Of a DNA stretch of 19,080 nucleotides, positions 7,012 to 15,521 are shown piece after piece. Both the position numbers and the translations under genes were made by a program. The stretch comes from CAVZXS01 sp963779325 (GTDB taxonomy: Bacteria; Bacteroidota; Bacteroidia; Chitinophagales; Chitinophagaceae). The stretch lies in assembly GCA_963779325.1 (NCBI GenBank), contig CAVZXS010000013.1:1-19080 (forward strand), read 5' to 3'. Numbering within the stretch: position 1 is the first letter of the stretch; each line of letters opens with the position of its first letter. The notes under the pieces are model-generated. The model had not been told where the DNA came from and ran no database searches. It saw only the letters and a program-made list of their open reading frames with translations.

Positions 7012-8640
7012 ATGAAAAATAAAATATTAATGATTTCAGGGTTGGTTCTTATGGGCACATTGTCCTGTACCAAGCTTGATCAAAAATTGCAAAGCTCATT
7101 TACGCCTACTCCCGGAGCTCCAGGAAATGCGGGTGCTTTTCTTAACGGTACTTACAACGATATGAGTGGTCTTATTCATGACGTTGGAGGGTTATTAAAT
7201 TTACAGTGTAATACTTCTGACGAAAGCCTTGTACCAACTCGTGGTGGTGACTGGGATGACAATGGTGATTGGCGTGTAATGCATGCTCACACCTGGAATG
7301 CAACAAGGGGTGCAATTATCTCAGCCTTTAATGCTTTAGGAAAAACTTCAAGTGATGCGCTTGCTACCTTGGCGTCAAATCCCACTCCTGTTCAGTCAGA
7401 TGAAGCACAATTTTTACTTTCTTTAGCTCAGTTTTACTTTTTGGACCTCTTTGGTCAGGTTCCTTATCGTGAAGTTGCGAACTATAATTCTATTGATGCC
7501 GCCCCCGTATATCAGGCAAAAGAGGCCGTTGATGCAATTGTTGCAAGGTTAAATGGAATCATTACCAGAAATATTTTGCCTGCAAATAAGGGAAGGGCAA
7601 ATATTAATGCTACCAAGTTTCTACTAATGAAGGTATTGTTGAATAAAGGCGCTTTTCTTAACAGAGTAACGCCTACTTTCGATAATGCTGATATGGCCCA
7701 GGTTGTAACCTTAGGTACTCAATTAATGTCTGCCGGGTATAGCCTCAACCCTAAATATTTCAATAATTTTGGAACTAATAATGATGTTACAAGTACAGAA
7801 GCTATTTGGGCATGGCCAAATAGCGGTACTTCAAGCAATAATGGTATAAATTCCGGCGGCACTAACCAACGTTGGATGTCTACGCTGCACTACAACTCAT
7901 GGAACAAACCGGGCGAGATAGGCGGGGCCGGTTGGAACGGTTTTAGTACAGTTGCCGATTTTTATAATTTATTTGAAGGTCATGGAGATGGCACACCTGC
8001 CACTGTAATAGATACAACGAAAGACCAAAGAATTGGCGGTAGATATTTCCCCGGCGTTACAGATGTATCAGGTATAAGACCCGGTATGTTGGCCGGTCAA
8101 CAATACAATGCCGATGGCACTAAACAAAAAGATCGTCAGGGTACTGATTTAGCGTTTACACCGGGCGTAGCTATGATTGAAACAAATGCTGCAACTTTAG
8201 AGAGAACAGGCATTCGTGTTATTAAATACCCTCCTGATTATAATAATTATGGAGGTGGGAACCAAAGAAATCAATTTCAAATTTTCCGTTATGCCGATGT
8301 AGTTTTAATGGTTGCCGAAGCTAAATTAAGATTATCAACGCCTGATGCAGCCGGTGCTTTAACTCTGGTAAATCAATTAAGGACAATTAGGGGAGCTACG
8401 CCTTGGACATCCGTTACATTGGCAGATCCTGCAAATGTATCTAACCCAAATACTTTGTTAGCAGAAAGAGGCCGGGAAATGTACTGGGAAAACTGGAGAA
8501 GGCAAGATTTAATTCGTTTCGGAATGTTTTTAAAACCATGGGCTTTAAAAACAACCAGCGATCCCAAAGAATTGCTGTTCCCCATACCTTCAGATCAGTT
8601 GATCGGTAATCCAAATTTGAAACAAAACACAGGGTACTAA
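7012..8640 (+). CDS. SusD/RagB-family nutrient-binding outer-membrane lipoprotein
   Basis: This is the surface lid of the SusCD complex: it binds ligand and closes over the SusC barrel. The 542-aa length is typical. The lipobox TLSC gives the lipidated Cys19. A helical SusD-like N-terminal region includes the block around residues 130-157 (SDEAQFLLSLAQFYFLDLFG, then QVPYREV). The C-terminal RagB/SusD domain shows IFRYADVVLMVAEAKLR (424-440), VNQLRTIRGA (453-462), the hallmark LLAERGREMYWENWRRQDLI (482-501) and the ending LLFPIPSDQLIGNPNLKQN (521-539). The ATG follows an A-rich stretch typical of Bacteroidota translation starts. The gene is co-transcribed with susC by spacing. A hairpin terminator follows its stop, so its transcript may end there for the most part. 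Confidence 0.96.
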   Translation: MKNKILMISGLVLMGTLSCTKLDQKLQSSFTPTPGAPGNAGAFLNGTYNDMSGLIHDVGGLLNLQCNTSDESLVPTRGGDWDDNGDWRVMHAHTWNATRGAIISAFNALGKTSSDALATLASNPTPVQSDEAQFLLSLAQFYFLDLFGQVPYREVANYNSIDAAPVYQAKEAVDAIVARLNGIITRNILPANKGRANINATKFLLMKVLLNKGAFLNRVTPTFDNADMAQVVTLGTQLMSAGYSLNPKYFNNFGTNNDVTSTEAIWAWPNSGTSSNNGINSGGTNQRWMSTLHYNSWNKPGEIGGAGWNGFSTVADFYNLFEGHGDGTPATVIDTTKDQRIGGRYFPGVTDVSGIRPGMLAGQQYNADGTKQKDRQGTDLAFTPGVAMIETNAATLERTGIRVIKYPPDYNNYGGGNQRNQFQIFRYADVVLMVAEAKLRLSTPDAAGALTLVNQLRTIRGATPWTSVTLADPANVSNPNTLLAERGREMYWENWRRQDLIRFGMFLKPWALKTTSDPKELLFPIPSDQLIGNPNLKQNTGY

Positions 8641-8677
8641 TATCAATTATTTAGTAACTCGTTTTATCATAATTTCG

Positions 8678-8711
8678 CAAAAGGTCATTGTTTCAATGGC
8701 CTTTTGTTTTT
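8678..8711 (+). terminator. Intrinsic terminator after susD
   Basis: A 13-bp stem (8678-8690 with 8694-8706; one T-G wobble) closes a TTT loop and is followed by five T at 8707-8711. The core arms are AAAAGGTCATTG and CAATGGCCTTTT. It lies 37 bp after the susD stop and 33 bp before the next gene, so it should separate the susCD transcript from the downstream FG-GAP genes or attenuate readthrough into them. Confidence 0.75.
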
Positions 8712-8744
8712 AAAGCAAATTACAAGAATTTTTTTTATTGAACG

Positions 8745-11700
8745 ATGAGGAATTATTTATTTTGCATTCTTACGATTGTATTTATCTCTTGTAAAAATAA
8801 AACAGGCAGCAACACGGTATTATTTGAATTAATGAACAACACAGGCATTGATTTTAATAATAAAGTTGTTGACGATAGCTTGGAAAATGGTTTTTTATTC
8901 AGAAATTTTTATAATGGTAATGGTGTTGCCCTTGGGGATATTAATAACGATAGCCTTGCAGATGTGTTCCTTACTTCTAATGCAGGGGCAAATAAACTCT
9001 ACCTTAACAAAGGCAACTTTCAGTTTGAGGATATAAGCGATAAAGCGGGTATTATAAAAGATGATAAATGGAATACAGGCGTTGTTTTTACGGATGTTGA
9101 CGGAGATGGCTGGCTTGATATTTATGTTTGTTCTTCGGGCCATATGGGTACAGGCACAAGAAAAAATAAGCTTTACATAAATAATCATCTTTCTTCCTCA
9201 GGCGAAGTAAGTTTTACAGAATCTGCTGCAAAATTTGGTCTCGATATTTCTGCTTATACAACACAAGTTTCTTTTTTTGATTATGATATGGATGGAGACT
9301 CGGATTGTTTTATGATTAACAACAGCCCGATACCCATCAATCAATTAAACTTTGCCAATCGCCGGGATTTACCTGACAGCTTATGGGAAATTGCCCAATT
9401 TTTAAAAGGTGGCGGCGATCATTTATATAGAAATGATGACGGTTTTTTTAAAGAAGTTACTTCGCAGGCAGGCATACATGGCGGGCTTATCAGTTTTGGA
9501 TTAGGAGTTTCAGTAAGTGATATAAACCTGGACGGTTGGCCCGATGTTTTTGTCTCCAACGATTCTTATGAACGGGATTATTTATACATCAATCAAAAAA
9601 ACGGAACCTTTAGAGATGAGATGGAGCAATGGTTCCAGCATACCAGTTTTTCTTCGATGGGGGCCGATATTGCTGATATTAATAATGATGGCTATCCTGA
9701 TTTGTTTACTACGGATATGCTGCCGACGGATGATTATCGTTTAAAGACAACCGGTTCTTTCGATAATATCAGCTTGTTCAATTCCAAACTGAAGTCAGGT
9801 TTTTATTATCAATACACCAAAAACTGTTTACAACTGAATAATAAAGACGGGAAATTTATTGACATTGCCCGGTACAGCGGTGTAGCGGCAACTGATTGGA
9901 GCTGGGGTGCTTTAATATTTGATATGGATAATGACGGTTGGAACGATTTATATGTTTGTAACGGAGTTGGTAAAGATGTTACTAATCTTGATTTTATGGA
10001 TTTTTTTGCCAATGATGTAAATCAAAAAATGGTATTAACCGGCAAGAAAGAACCTATTGAAAAAATACTAAAAGAAATTCCGCAAACACCCTTGCCCAAT
10101 AAAGTTTATCGAAATGATAAAAATTTAAGGTTTACTGATGTTGGCAAAGAATGGGGTATGGAACAACCAACATTCTCCAACGGGGCAGCTTATGCCGATT
10201 TAGATAATGACGGCGACCTTGATTTAGTAGTGTGTAATCAAAACCAGCCTGCTTTAATTTACAAAAACAAATCGAGGGAAATTAATAAAAATAATTACAT
10301 AGGATTTTCTATAAAAGGAAAAGGCAAAAACCCTTTTGCCATTGGCAGTAAAGTGCAATTATTTATCGGCACACAAATTCTTACACAGGAATTGATTCCC
10401 AGCCGGGGTTTCCAATCATCAGTTGATTATAAATTGGTTTTTGGATTGGGAACAAATACTAAAATAGATTCTGTAATAATTACATGGCCCGACAGAAATA
10501 CGAGAAAATTTGATTCTTTAATAATCAATAAAGTACACAGCTTTAGTCAAACTCAAGTACAAACCTTTCCTGAAAAAATTATTATAGAAAAACCTGTAGA
10601 AACTTTTTTCACAAAAATAGAAAGCGATTTTGATAAACACCTGGAAAATGAATATGTTGATTTTTATAATGAACGGTTAATTCCAAGAGTGTTTTCAAGA
10701 GAGGGGCCCAAAGCTGCAACAGCAGATGTAAACGGCGATGGACTTACTGATGTATATATTGGCGGAGCACAAGGAAAAGTCGGCCAATTGTATTTGCAAA
10801 CTTCAAACGGCACATTTATTAAAAAAGACGAAAATGCATTTAAACCGTTTTTTGAATTTGAAGACGTAGCAAATCTTTTTGTTGATTATGACAAAGATGG
10901 CGATATGGATTTGCTCGTTTGCCCCGGGGGAAATAATCACCCGGTAAACAGCAGAGAATTGCAATTAAGACTTTTTTCAAATGATGGTAAAGGAGATTAT
11001 ACATTGAACAGTACGGCTTTCCCTGCTATGAATATGAATGTAAGTGTTGCTATTGCCAATGATTTTAATAACGATGGCTTTCCTGACCTTTTTATTGGTG
11101 GCAGAAGTTACCCGGGTGTTTACGGAAGCGACCCGCAGAGCTATTTATTGGCGAATGACGGCAAAGGACATTTTAAAGATATTGCAAAAACAAAAAATAC
11201 CGACATTTCTCAAATAGGAATGGTAACAGGCGCTGTTTGGGAAGATGTAGCAGGCGATAAACAAAAAGAATTAATTATTGTTGGAGAATGGATGGCGCCA
11301 AGAATTTTTAATTTTAATAAAGATCACTTTGACGAATTAAAAACAAATATTAACGATAAGTTTGGCTGGTGGCAATCACTTGAAGTTGCGGATATAAACA
11401 ATGATGGAAAACAAGATTTGATTTTAGGAAACACAGGCGAGAATTTTTATTTGTCCCCTCAAGCAGATAGCCCCGCAAAATTATGGCTGAATGATTATGA
11501 TAAGAATGGGGATATGGATAAAATTATATCTTACACTATTGATGGTAAAGATATGCCCGTATTTTTAAAACGTGATATAGAGGAGCAGTTGCCGGGACTT
11601 AAAAAAGATAATTTAAAACACAGCGAATATGCTTTAAAACCTGTGCAAGATCTTTTTTCGAAAGAAATGATTGCTTCTTCAATTGTAAAGAAGTTTACTT

Positions 11701-12086
11701 ACTCCCCGTCTTGTGTGGCTATCAACGAGGGCAATGGAAAGTTTACAATAAAAAAACTGCCGGTAATGTCACAGCTATCATGTATCAATGCAATAAAACC
11801 TATGGATGTTAACGGGGATGGATTTTTGGATTTGATAACAGGCGGTAACCAGTTTGGCTTTTTACCGCAATTTGAAAAACTGGACGGAAGTTTTGGCGAT
11901 GTTTTAATTAATACCGGCAAGGGAGATTTCATTTGGCAGGAATCCAAAAAAAATGGATTGAATTTGAGAGGCGAGTTAAGGGATATGGCAATTATTAAAA
12001 ATTCAAAAGGTACTTATTTATTGTTTTTACAGAATGATGAATATCCTCTCTTGTATAAGTTGAGTGATGGCTTCAAAAAGAAATAA
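8745..12086 (+). CDS. FG-GAP/VCBS double-propeller lipoprotein with an ASPIC/UnbV-like domain, paralog 1
   Basis: This 1113-aa lipoprotein (lipobox FISC, Cys16) is probably anchored in the outer membrane. Fourteen Asp-rich Ca-binding-type loops are visible. Seven in the N-terminal half start at residues 65, 117, 179, 259, 311, 393 and 485 (for example DVDGDGWLD). Seven in the C-terminal half start at 661, 714, 773, 834 (degenerate DVAGDKQKE), 883, 917 and 1021. Between them, residues about 518-600 form an ASPIC/UnbV-like domain (GSKVQLFIG, SRGFQSSVDY, FGLG, SVIITWPD). Such loops occur in integrin-alpha-like beta-propellers. Family members are annotated VCBS repeat or CRTAC1-like proteins, and their biochemical role is poorly defined. 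A conserved block DWSWGAL (384-390) and a late helical insert (about 941-985) are shared with the two paralogs downstream. The ATG at 8745 is 33 bp after a terminator, so expression needs readthrough or an unseen promoter. Confidence 0.92.
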   Translation: MRNYLFCILTIVFISCKNKTGSNTVLFELMNNTGIDFNNKVVDDSLENGFLFRNFYNGNGVALGDINNDSLADVFLTSNAGANKLYLNKGNFQFEDISDKAGIIKDDKWNTGVVFTDVDGDGWLDIYVCSSGHMGTGTRKNKLYINNHLSSSGEVSFTESAAKFGLDISAYTTQVSFFDYDMDGDSDCFMINNSPIPINQLNFANRRDLPDSLWEIAQFLKGGGDHLYRNDDGFFKEVTSQAGIHGGLISFGLGVSVSDINLDGWPDVFVSNDSYERDYLYINQKNGTFRDEMEQWFQHTSFSSMGADIADINNDGYPDLFTTDMLPTDDYRLKTTGSFDNISLFNSKLKSGFYYQYTKNCLQLNNKDGKFIDIARYSGVAATDWSWGALIFDMDNDGWNDLYVCNGVGKDVTNLDFMDFFANDVNQKMVLTGKKEPIEKILKEIPQTPLPNKVYRNDKNLRFTDVGKEWGMEQPTFSNGAAYADLDNDGDLDLVVCNQNQPALIYKNKSREINKNNYIGFSIKGKGKNPFAIGSKVQLFIGTQILTQELIPSRGFQSSVDYKLVFGLGTNTKIDSVIITWPDRNTRKFDSLIINKVHSFSQTQVQTFPEKIIIEKPVETFFTKIESDFDKHLENEYVDFYNERLIPRVFSREGPKAATADVNGDGLTDVYIGGAQGKVGQLYLQTSNGTFIKKDENAFKPFFEFEDVANLFVDYDKDGDMDLLVCPGGNNHPVNSRELQLRLFSNDGKGDYTLNSTAFPAMNMNVSVAIANDFNNDGFPDLFIGGRSYPGVYGSDPQSYLLANDGKGHFKDIAKTKNTDISQIGMVTGAVWEDVAGDKQKELIIVGEWMAPRIFNFNKDHFDELKTNINDKFGWWQSLEVADINNDGKQDLILGNTGENFYLSPQADSPAKLWLNDYDKNGDMDKIISYTIDGKDMPVFLKRDIEEQLPGLKKDNLKHSEYALKPVQDLFSKEMIASSIVKKFTYSPSCVAINEGNGKFTIKKLPVMSQLSCINAIKPMDVNGDGFLDLITGGNQFGFLPQFEKLDGSFGDVLINTGKGDFIWQESKKNGLNLRGELRDMAIIKNSKGTYLLFLQNDEYPLLYKLSDGFKKK

Positions 12087-12149
12087 ATTTATAAAACCTT
12101 TCAATAAAAAGTTCAGATAAATAATAGTAATTAAAATTAAAAACTAATC

Positions 12150-12162
12150 TTCCCTCTGGGAA
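12150..12162 (+). promoter_or_regulatory. Small GC hairpin just upstream of a GTG start
   Basis: TTCCC (12150-12154) pairs with GGGAA (12158-12162) over a TCT loop, ending 9 nt before the GTG start of paralog 2. It is the only GC-rich structure in an 85-bp AT-rich spacer. It could tune ribosome access or be an mRNA-processing mark. It has no following T-run, so it is not a terminator. Confidence 0.3.
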
Positions 12163-12171
12163 AAAGAGTAA

Positions 12172-15100
12172 GTGAAAAAAAATCAATTCTTTATACCGCT
12201 GCTTTTATTACTTCCCGCCTTATCCTGTAAACAACAGGGAAAGGAAAAGCCGTTATTTCAACTCATTGATGATTCGGGTATTGAATTCATAAATAAAGTA
12301 CAGGACAATGATACTATCAATATCCTTAATTACCGGAATTTTTATAATGGCGGCGGCGTAGCAGCCGGTGATATAAATAACGATGGTTTAGCCGATGTTT
12401 TTTTTACTGCCAATCAGGGGAGTAATAAACTTTTTTTAAATAAAGGTAACCTGAAGTTTGAAGACATTTCTGCAAAAGCAGGATTTATTGATAAACAACA
12501 GTTCAGTACCGGTGTAGTTATGGTTGATATTAATGCCGATGGATGGCTGGATATTTTTGTTTGTAATGCAGGCAGTATGCATAATGCTGCTTTAAGAAGC
12601 AATCAACTTTTTCTAAATAATAAAGATTTAACTTTTACAGAAAGCGCAGAAAAATTCGGTCTCAAAGATTCAGGCTACACTACACAAGTAAGTTTTTTCG
12701 ATTATGATTTAGACGGTGATTTGGATTGTTTTAAAATTGACAACAGCCCGGTTCCCGTAAATAGCCTGGGTTACCCTAAACAACGTGATGTTTTTGCAGA
12801 TAAATGGAATGTGCCTGATTATTTAAAAGGTGGCGGCGACCATTTGTATCGTAATGACGGGGGTTATTTTAATGAAGTTACACAACAAGCAGGCATTCAT
12901 GGTACATTAATGAGTTTTGGCTTGGGAGTTACAGTTGGGGATGTAAATAACGATAACTATCCCGATGTGTATGTGTCCAATGATTTTTTTGAAAGAGATT
13001 ATTTGTACATCAATCAAAAAAACGGAACTTTTAAAGACGAGCTGGAAGAAAGAGTACAGCACAATAGTTATGCATCAATGGGTGCGGATTTTGGAGATAT
13101 CAACAACGATGGGTTCCCCGAAATTTTTACTACTGATATGTTGCCTGCCGATGACTACAGATTAAAAACAACTTTAAGCTTTGATGATATAGACCAGTAC
13201 CGCTTGAAAGAACGCAATGGATTCTTTCACCAGTTTTTACAAAACACACTGCAACTAAACGATGGCAACGGAAAGTTTAAAGACATTGCAAATTATAGCG
13301 GAGTTAATGCTTCAGAATGGAGTTGGGGGGCCTTAATGTTTGACGCAGATAATGATGGCTTCAACGATCTCTACGTATGTAATGGCATCTATCGGGATCT
13401 TACCAATCAGGATTTTTTAAGCTTCGATGCCAATGAAATAAAGGAAAAGATCATAACTACCGGGCAGAAGAATCTTTCAGAATTGGTGAACAGAATTCCG
13501 TCTATTGCTGTGCCTAATAAAATGTATCGAAATTTAGGTAATTTGAAATTTGAAGATATAGGTTTGGATTGGGGGTTTGATAAGAACTCATTTTCTAATG
13601 GCGCAGCCTATGCCGATTTGGATAATGACGGCGATCTTGATGTTGTAGTAAATAATGTAAATGAACCTGCTTTTGTTTTTAAAAATAACAGCAGGGAGCA
13701 AAATAAGAATAATTTCATCGGTATCTCTTTAAAGGGGAATGATAAAAATTTGTTTGCTGCAGGAAGTAAAATAGTAGTGTATAAAGACGGCCAAATATTA
13801 AGCAGGGAAGTAATGCCGAGCCGGGGTTTTCAATCATCTGTTGATTATAGGCAAAGCATTGGAGTCGGGAAAGCTGCGCAGGTGGATTCACTAATTATTA
13901 TTTGGCCTGATCTTACATATTCAAAAACGATACATCCTGAAATAAATAAATACCTTTCTTATATTCAGCCTTTAAGCGGAGAAAAGATCAGCAGTAAAAT
14001 AGAAAGCAAACCCGAGCCTTTATTTGAAATAGTTCCGGCGGGTTTTGAAAAAAATGAAGATGATGATTTCACTGATTTTTACAGGGAAAGAGGAATATCT
14101 CAAATGCTTTCACACGACGGACCAAAAGCTGCTGTTGCTGATGTTAACGACGACGGCTTGGAAGATATTTATATCGGGGGAACAGTTACTAAACCCGGTC
14201 AGTTGTATTTGCAAAGTTCTTCAGGAGGATTTATAAAGAAAGATGAATTGATTTTTAAGCAGCTTACGGGTTTTGTAGACGGGGCAGTTTTATTTTTTGA
14301 TTGTGATAAAGACGGCGATGAAGATTTGCTTTTATGTTCGGGAGGAAATGCGGCCATGCCTTTAAGCAGGGAAATGCAGCATCGTTTATTTATTAACAAC
14401 GGGAAAGGAAATTTTCAGGTTGCCTACGGTGCTTTTCCTGTAAATAAGGACAATATCAGCGTTGCTGTTCCAAATGATTTTGATGAAGATGGCGACTTGG
14501 ATTTATTTATTGGTGCAAGATGTGTAAGCGGAGAATATGGCCTTATACCTCAAAGCCATATTTATATAAATGACGGTAAAGGAAATTTTAAAGATATGCC
14601 TGAAGATAAGTGTACCGGGATCATTGATGCGGGTATGGTTACCGGGGCCGTTTGGACAAATATGGATGATGATAAAAGCCCGGAATTAATAATTGCGGGA
14701 GAGTGGATGACTCCCAAAATATTTAAATACAAAGACAATAGTTTTGCAGAACTAAAAACCAATCTTGATGACAAAATTGGCTGGTGGCAAACTGTTGCTT
14801 TTGCTGATTTAAACAGGGATGGCAGGCAGGATTTGGTTTTGGGGAACTTCGGAGAAAATTTTTACCTCAATCCGGGCAAAGAAACACCGGTAAAATTATT
14901 TTTAAATGATTTTGATAATAATGGGCAAATAGATAAAATAATAACAAGAACAGTTGATGGAAAAGATAAACCTGTTTTTATGAAAGCTGAACTTGAAAGT
15001 CAGGTGCCGAGTTTAAAAAAGCAAAATCTACGTAATGCAGATTATGCAAAAAAATCCGCACATGAATTATTTGGAAAAGAGCAAATAGAAAAGGCTCCGG

Positions 15101-15507
15101 TAAAACAAGTTAATTATTCATCTACATGCATTGCTTATAATAATGGAAACGGGAATTTTACTTTGCAAAACCTTCCGCCGGGTATTCAGTTTTCATCTGT
15201 AAAATCTGTTCTGCCTGTTGATGTTAATGATGACGGGATAATTGATTTGGTAACGGGGGGCAATGAATTCGGCTTCCAGCCGCAACTGGGTCGCCTTGAT
15301 GCAAGTACCGGCGACGTGTTGCTAAATGATGGGAAAGGCATTTTTTCTTTACTTAACCATAGCCAATCCGGCCTTCAGTTGCAAGGGCAGGTAAGAAGTA
15401 TTGTGGTTGTGATGCGAAATAATAAAAAAAACGTATTGTTCCTTCAAAATAATGAATACCCTGTTTTGTACGAAATAAAAAAAAGAAATGCTGCAGCTAA
15501 AAAATAA
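12172..15507 (+). CDS. FG-GAP/VCBS double-propeller lipoprotein with an ASPIC/UnbV-like domain, paralog 2
   Basis: This 1111-aa lipoprotein (lipobox ALSC, Cys19) is the close sister of paralog 1, collinear along its whole length. Asp-rich loops start at residues 67, 119, 178, 257, 309, 391 and 483, then at 657, 710, 769, 830 (degenerate NMDDDKSPE), 879, 913 and 1017. The ASPIC/UnbV-like domain spans about 515-597 (GSKIVVYKDG, SRGFQSSVDY, SLIIIWPD). Blocks shared with paralog 1 include LKGGGDHLYRND, YLYINQKNGTF, GWWQ and GNxGENFYL. The start is GTG: a TAA sits immediately before it (12169-12171), so no upstream start exists in frame, and MKKNQFF... gives a good lipoprotein signal. The gene lies 85 bp after paralog 1 and 14 bp before paralog 3, so 2 and 3 are very likely co-transcribed. 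It is predicted to bind Ca and a ligand; enzymatic activity is unproven. Confidence 0.92.
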   Translation: MKKNQFFIPLLLLLPALSCKQQGKEKPLFQLIDDSGIEFINKVQDNDTINILNYRNFYNGGGVAAGDINNDGLADVFFTANQGSNKLFLNKGNLKFEDISAKAGFIDKQQFSTGVVMVDINADGWLDIFVCNAGSMHNAALRSNQLFLNNKDLTFTESAEKFGLKDSGYTTQVSFFDYDLDGDLDCFKIDNSPVPVNSLGYPKQRDVFADKWNVPDYLKGGGDHLYRNDGGYFNEVTQQAGIHGTLMSFGLGVTVGDVNNDNYPDVYVSNDFFERDYLYINQKNGTFKDELEERVQHNSYASMGADFGDINNDGFPEIFTTDMLPADDYRLKTTLSFDDIDQYRLKERNGFFHQFLQNTLQLNDGNGKFKDIANYSGVNASEWSWGALMFDADNDGFNDLYVCNGIYRDLTNQDFLSFDANEIKEKIITTGQKNLSELVNRIPSIAVPNKMYRNLGNLKFEDIGLDWGFDKNSFSNGAAYADLDNDGDLDVVVNNVNEPAFVFKNNSREQNKNNFIGISLKGNDKNLFAAGSKIVVYKDGQILSREVMPSRGFQSSVDYRQSIGVGKAAQVDSLIIIWPDLTYSKTIHPEINKYLSYIQPLSGEKISSKIESKPEPLFEIVPAGFEKNEDDDFTDFYRERGISQMLSHDGPKAAVADVNDDGLEDIYIGGTVTKPGQLYLQSSSGGFIKKDELIFKQLTGFVDGAVLFFDCDKDGDEDLLLCSGGNAAMPLSREMQHRLFINNGKGNFQVAYGAFPVNKDNISVAVPNDFDEDGDLDLFIGARCVSGEYGLIPQSHIYINDGKGNFKDMPEDKCTGIIDAGMVTGAVWTNMDDDKSPELIIAGEWMTPKIFKYKDNSFAELKTNLDDKIGWWQTVAFADLNRDGRQDLVLGNFGENFYLNPGKETPVKLFLNDFDNNGQIDKIITRTVDGKDKPVFMKAELESQVPSLKKQNLRNADYAKKSAHELFGKEQIEKAPVKQVNYSSTCIAYNNGNGNFTLQNLPPGIQFSSVKSVLPVDVNDDGIIDLVTGGNEFGFQPQLGRLDASTGDVLLNDGKGIFSLLNHSQSGLQLQGQVRSIVVVMRNNKKNVLFLQNNEYPVLYEIKKRNAAAKK

Positions 15508-15521
15508 CGGTAATTATTTAC

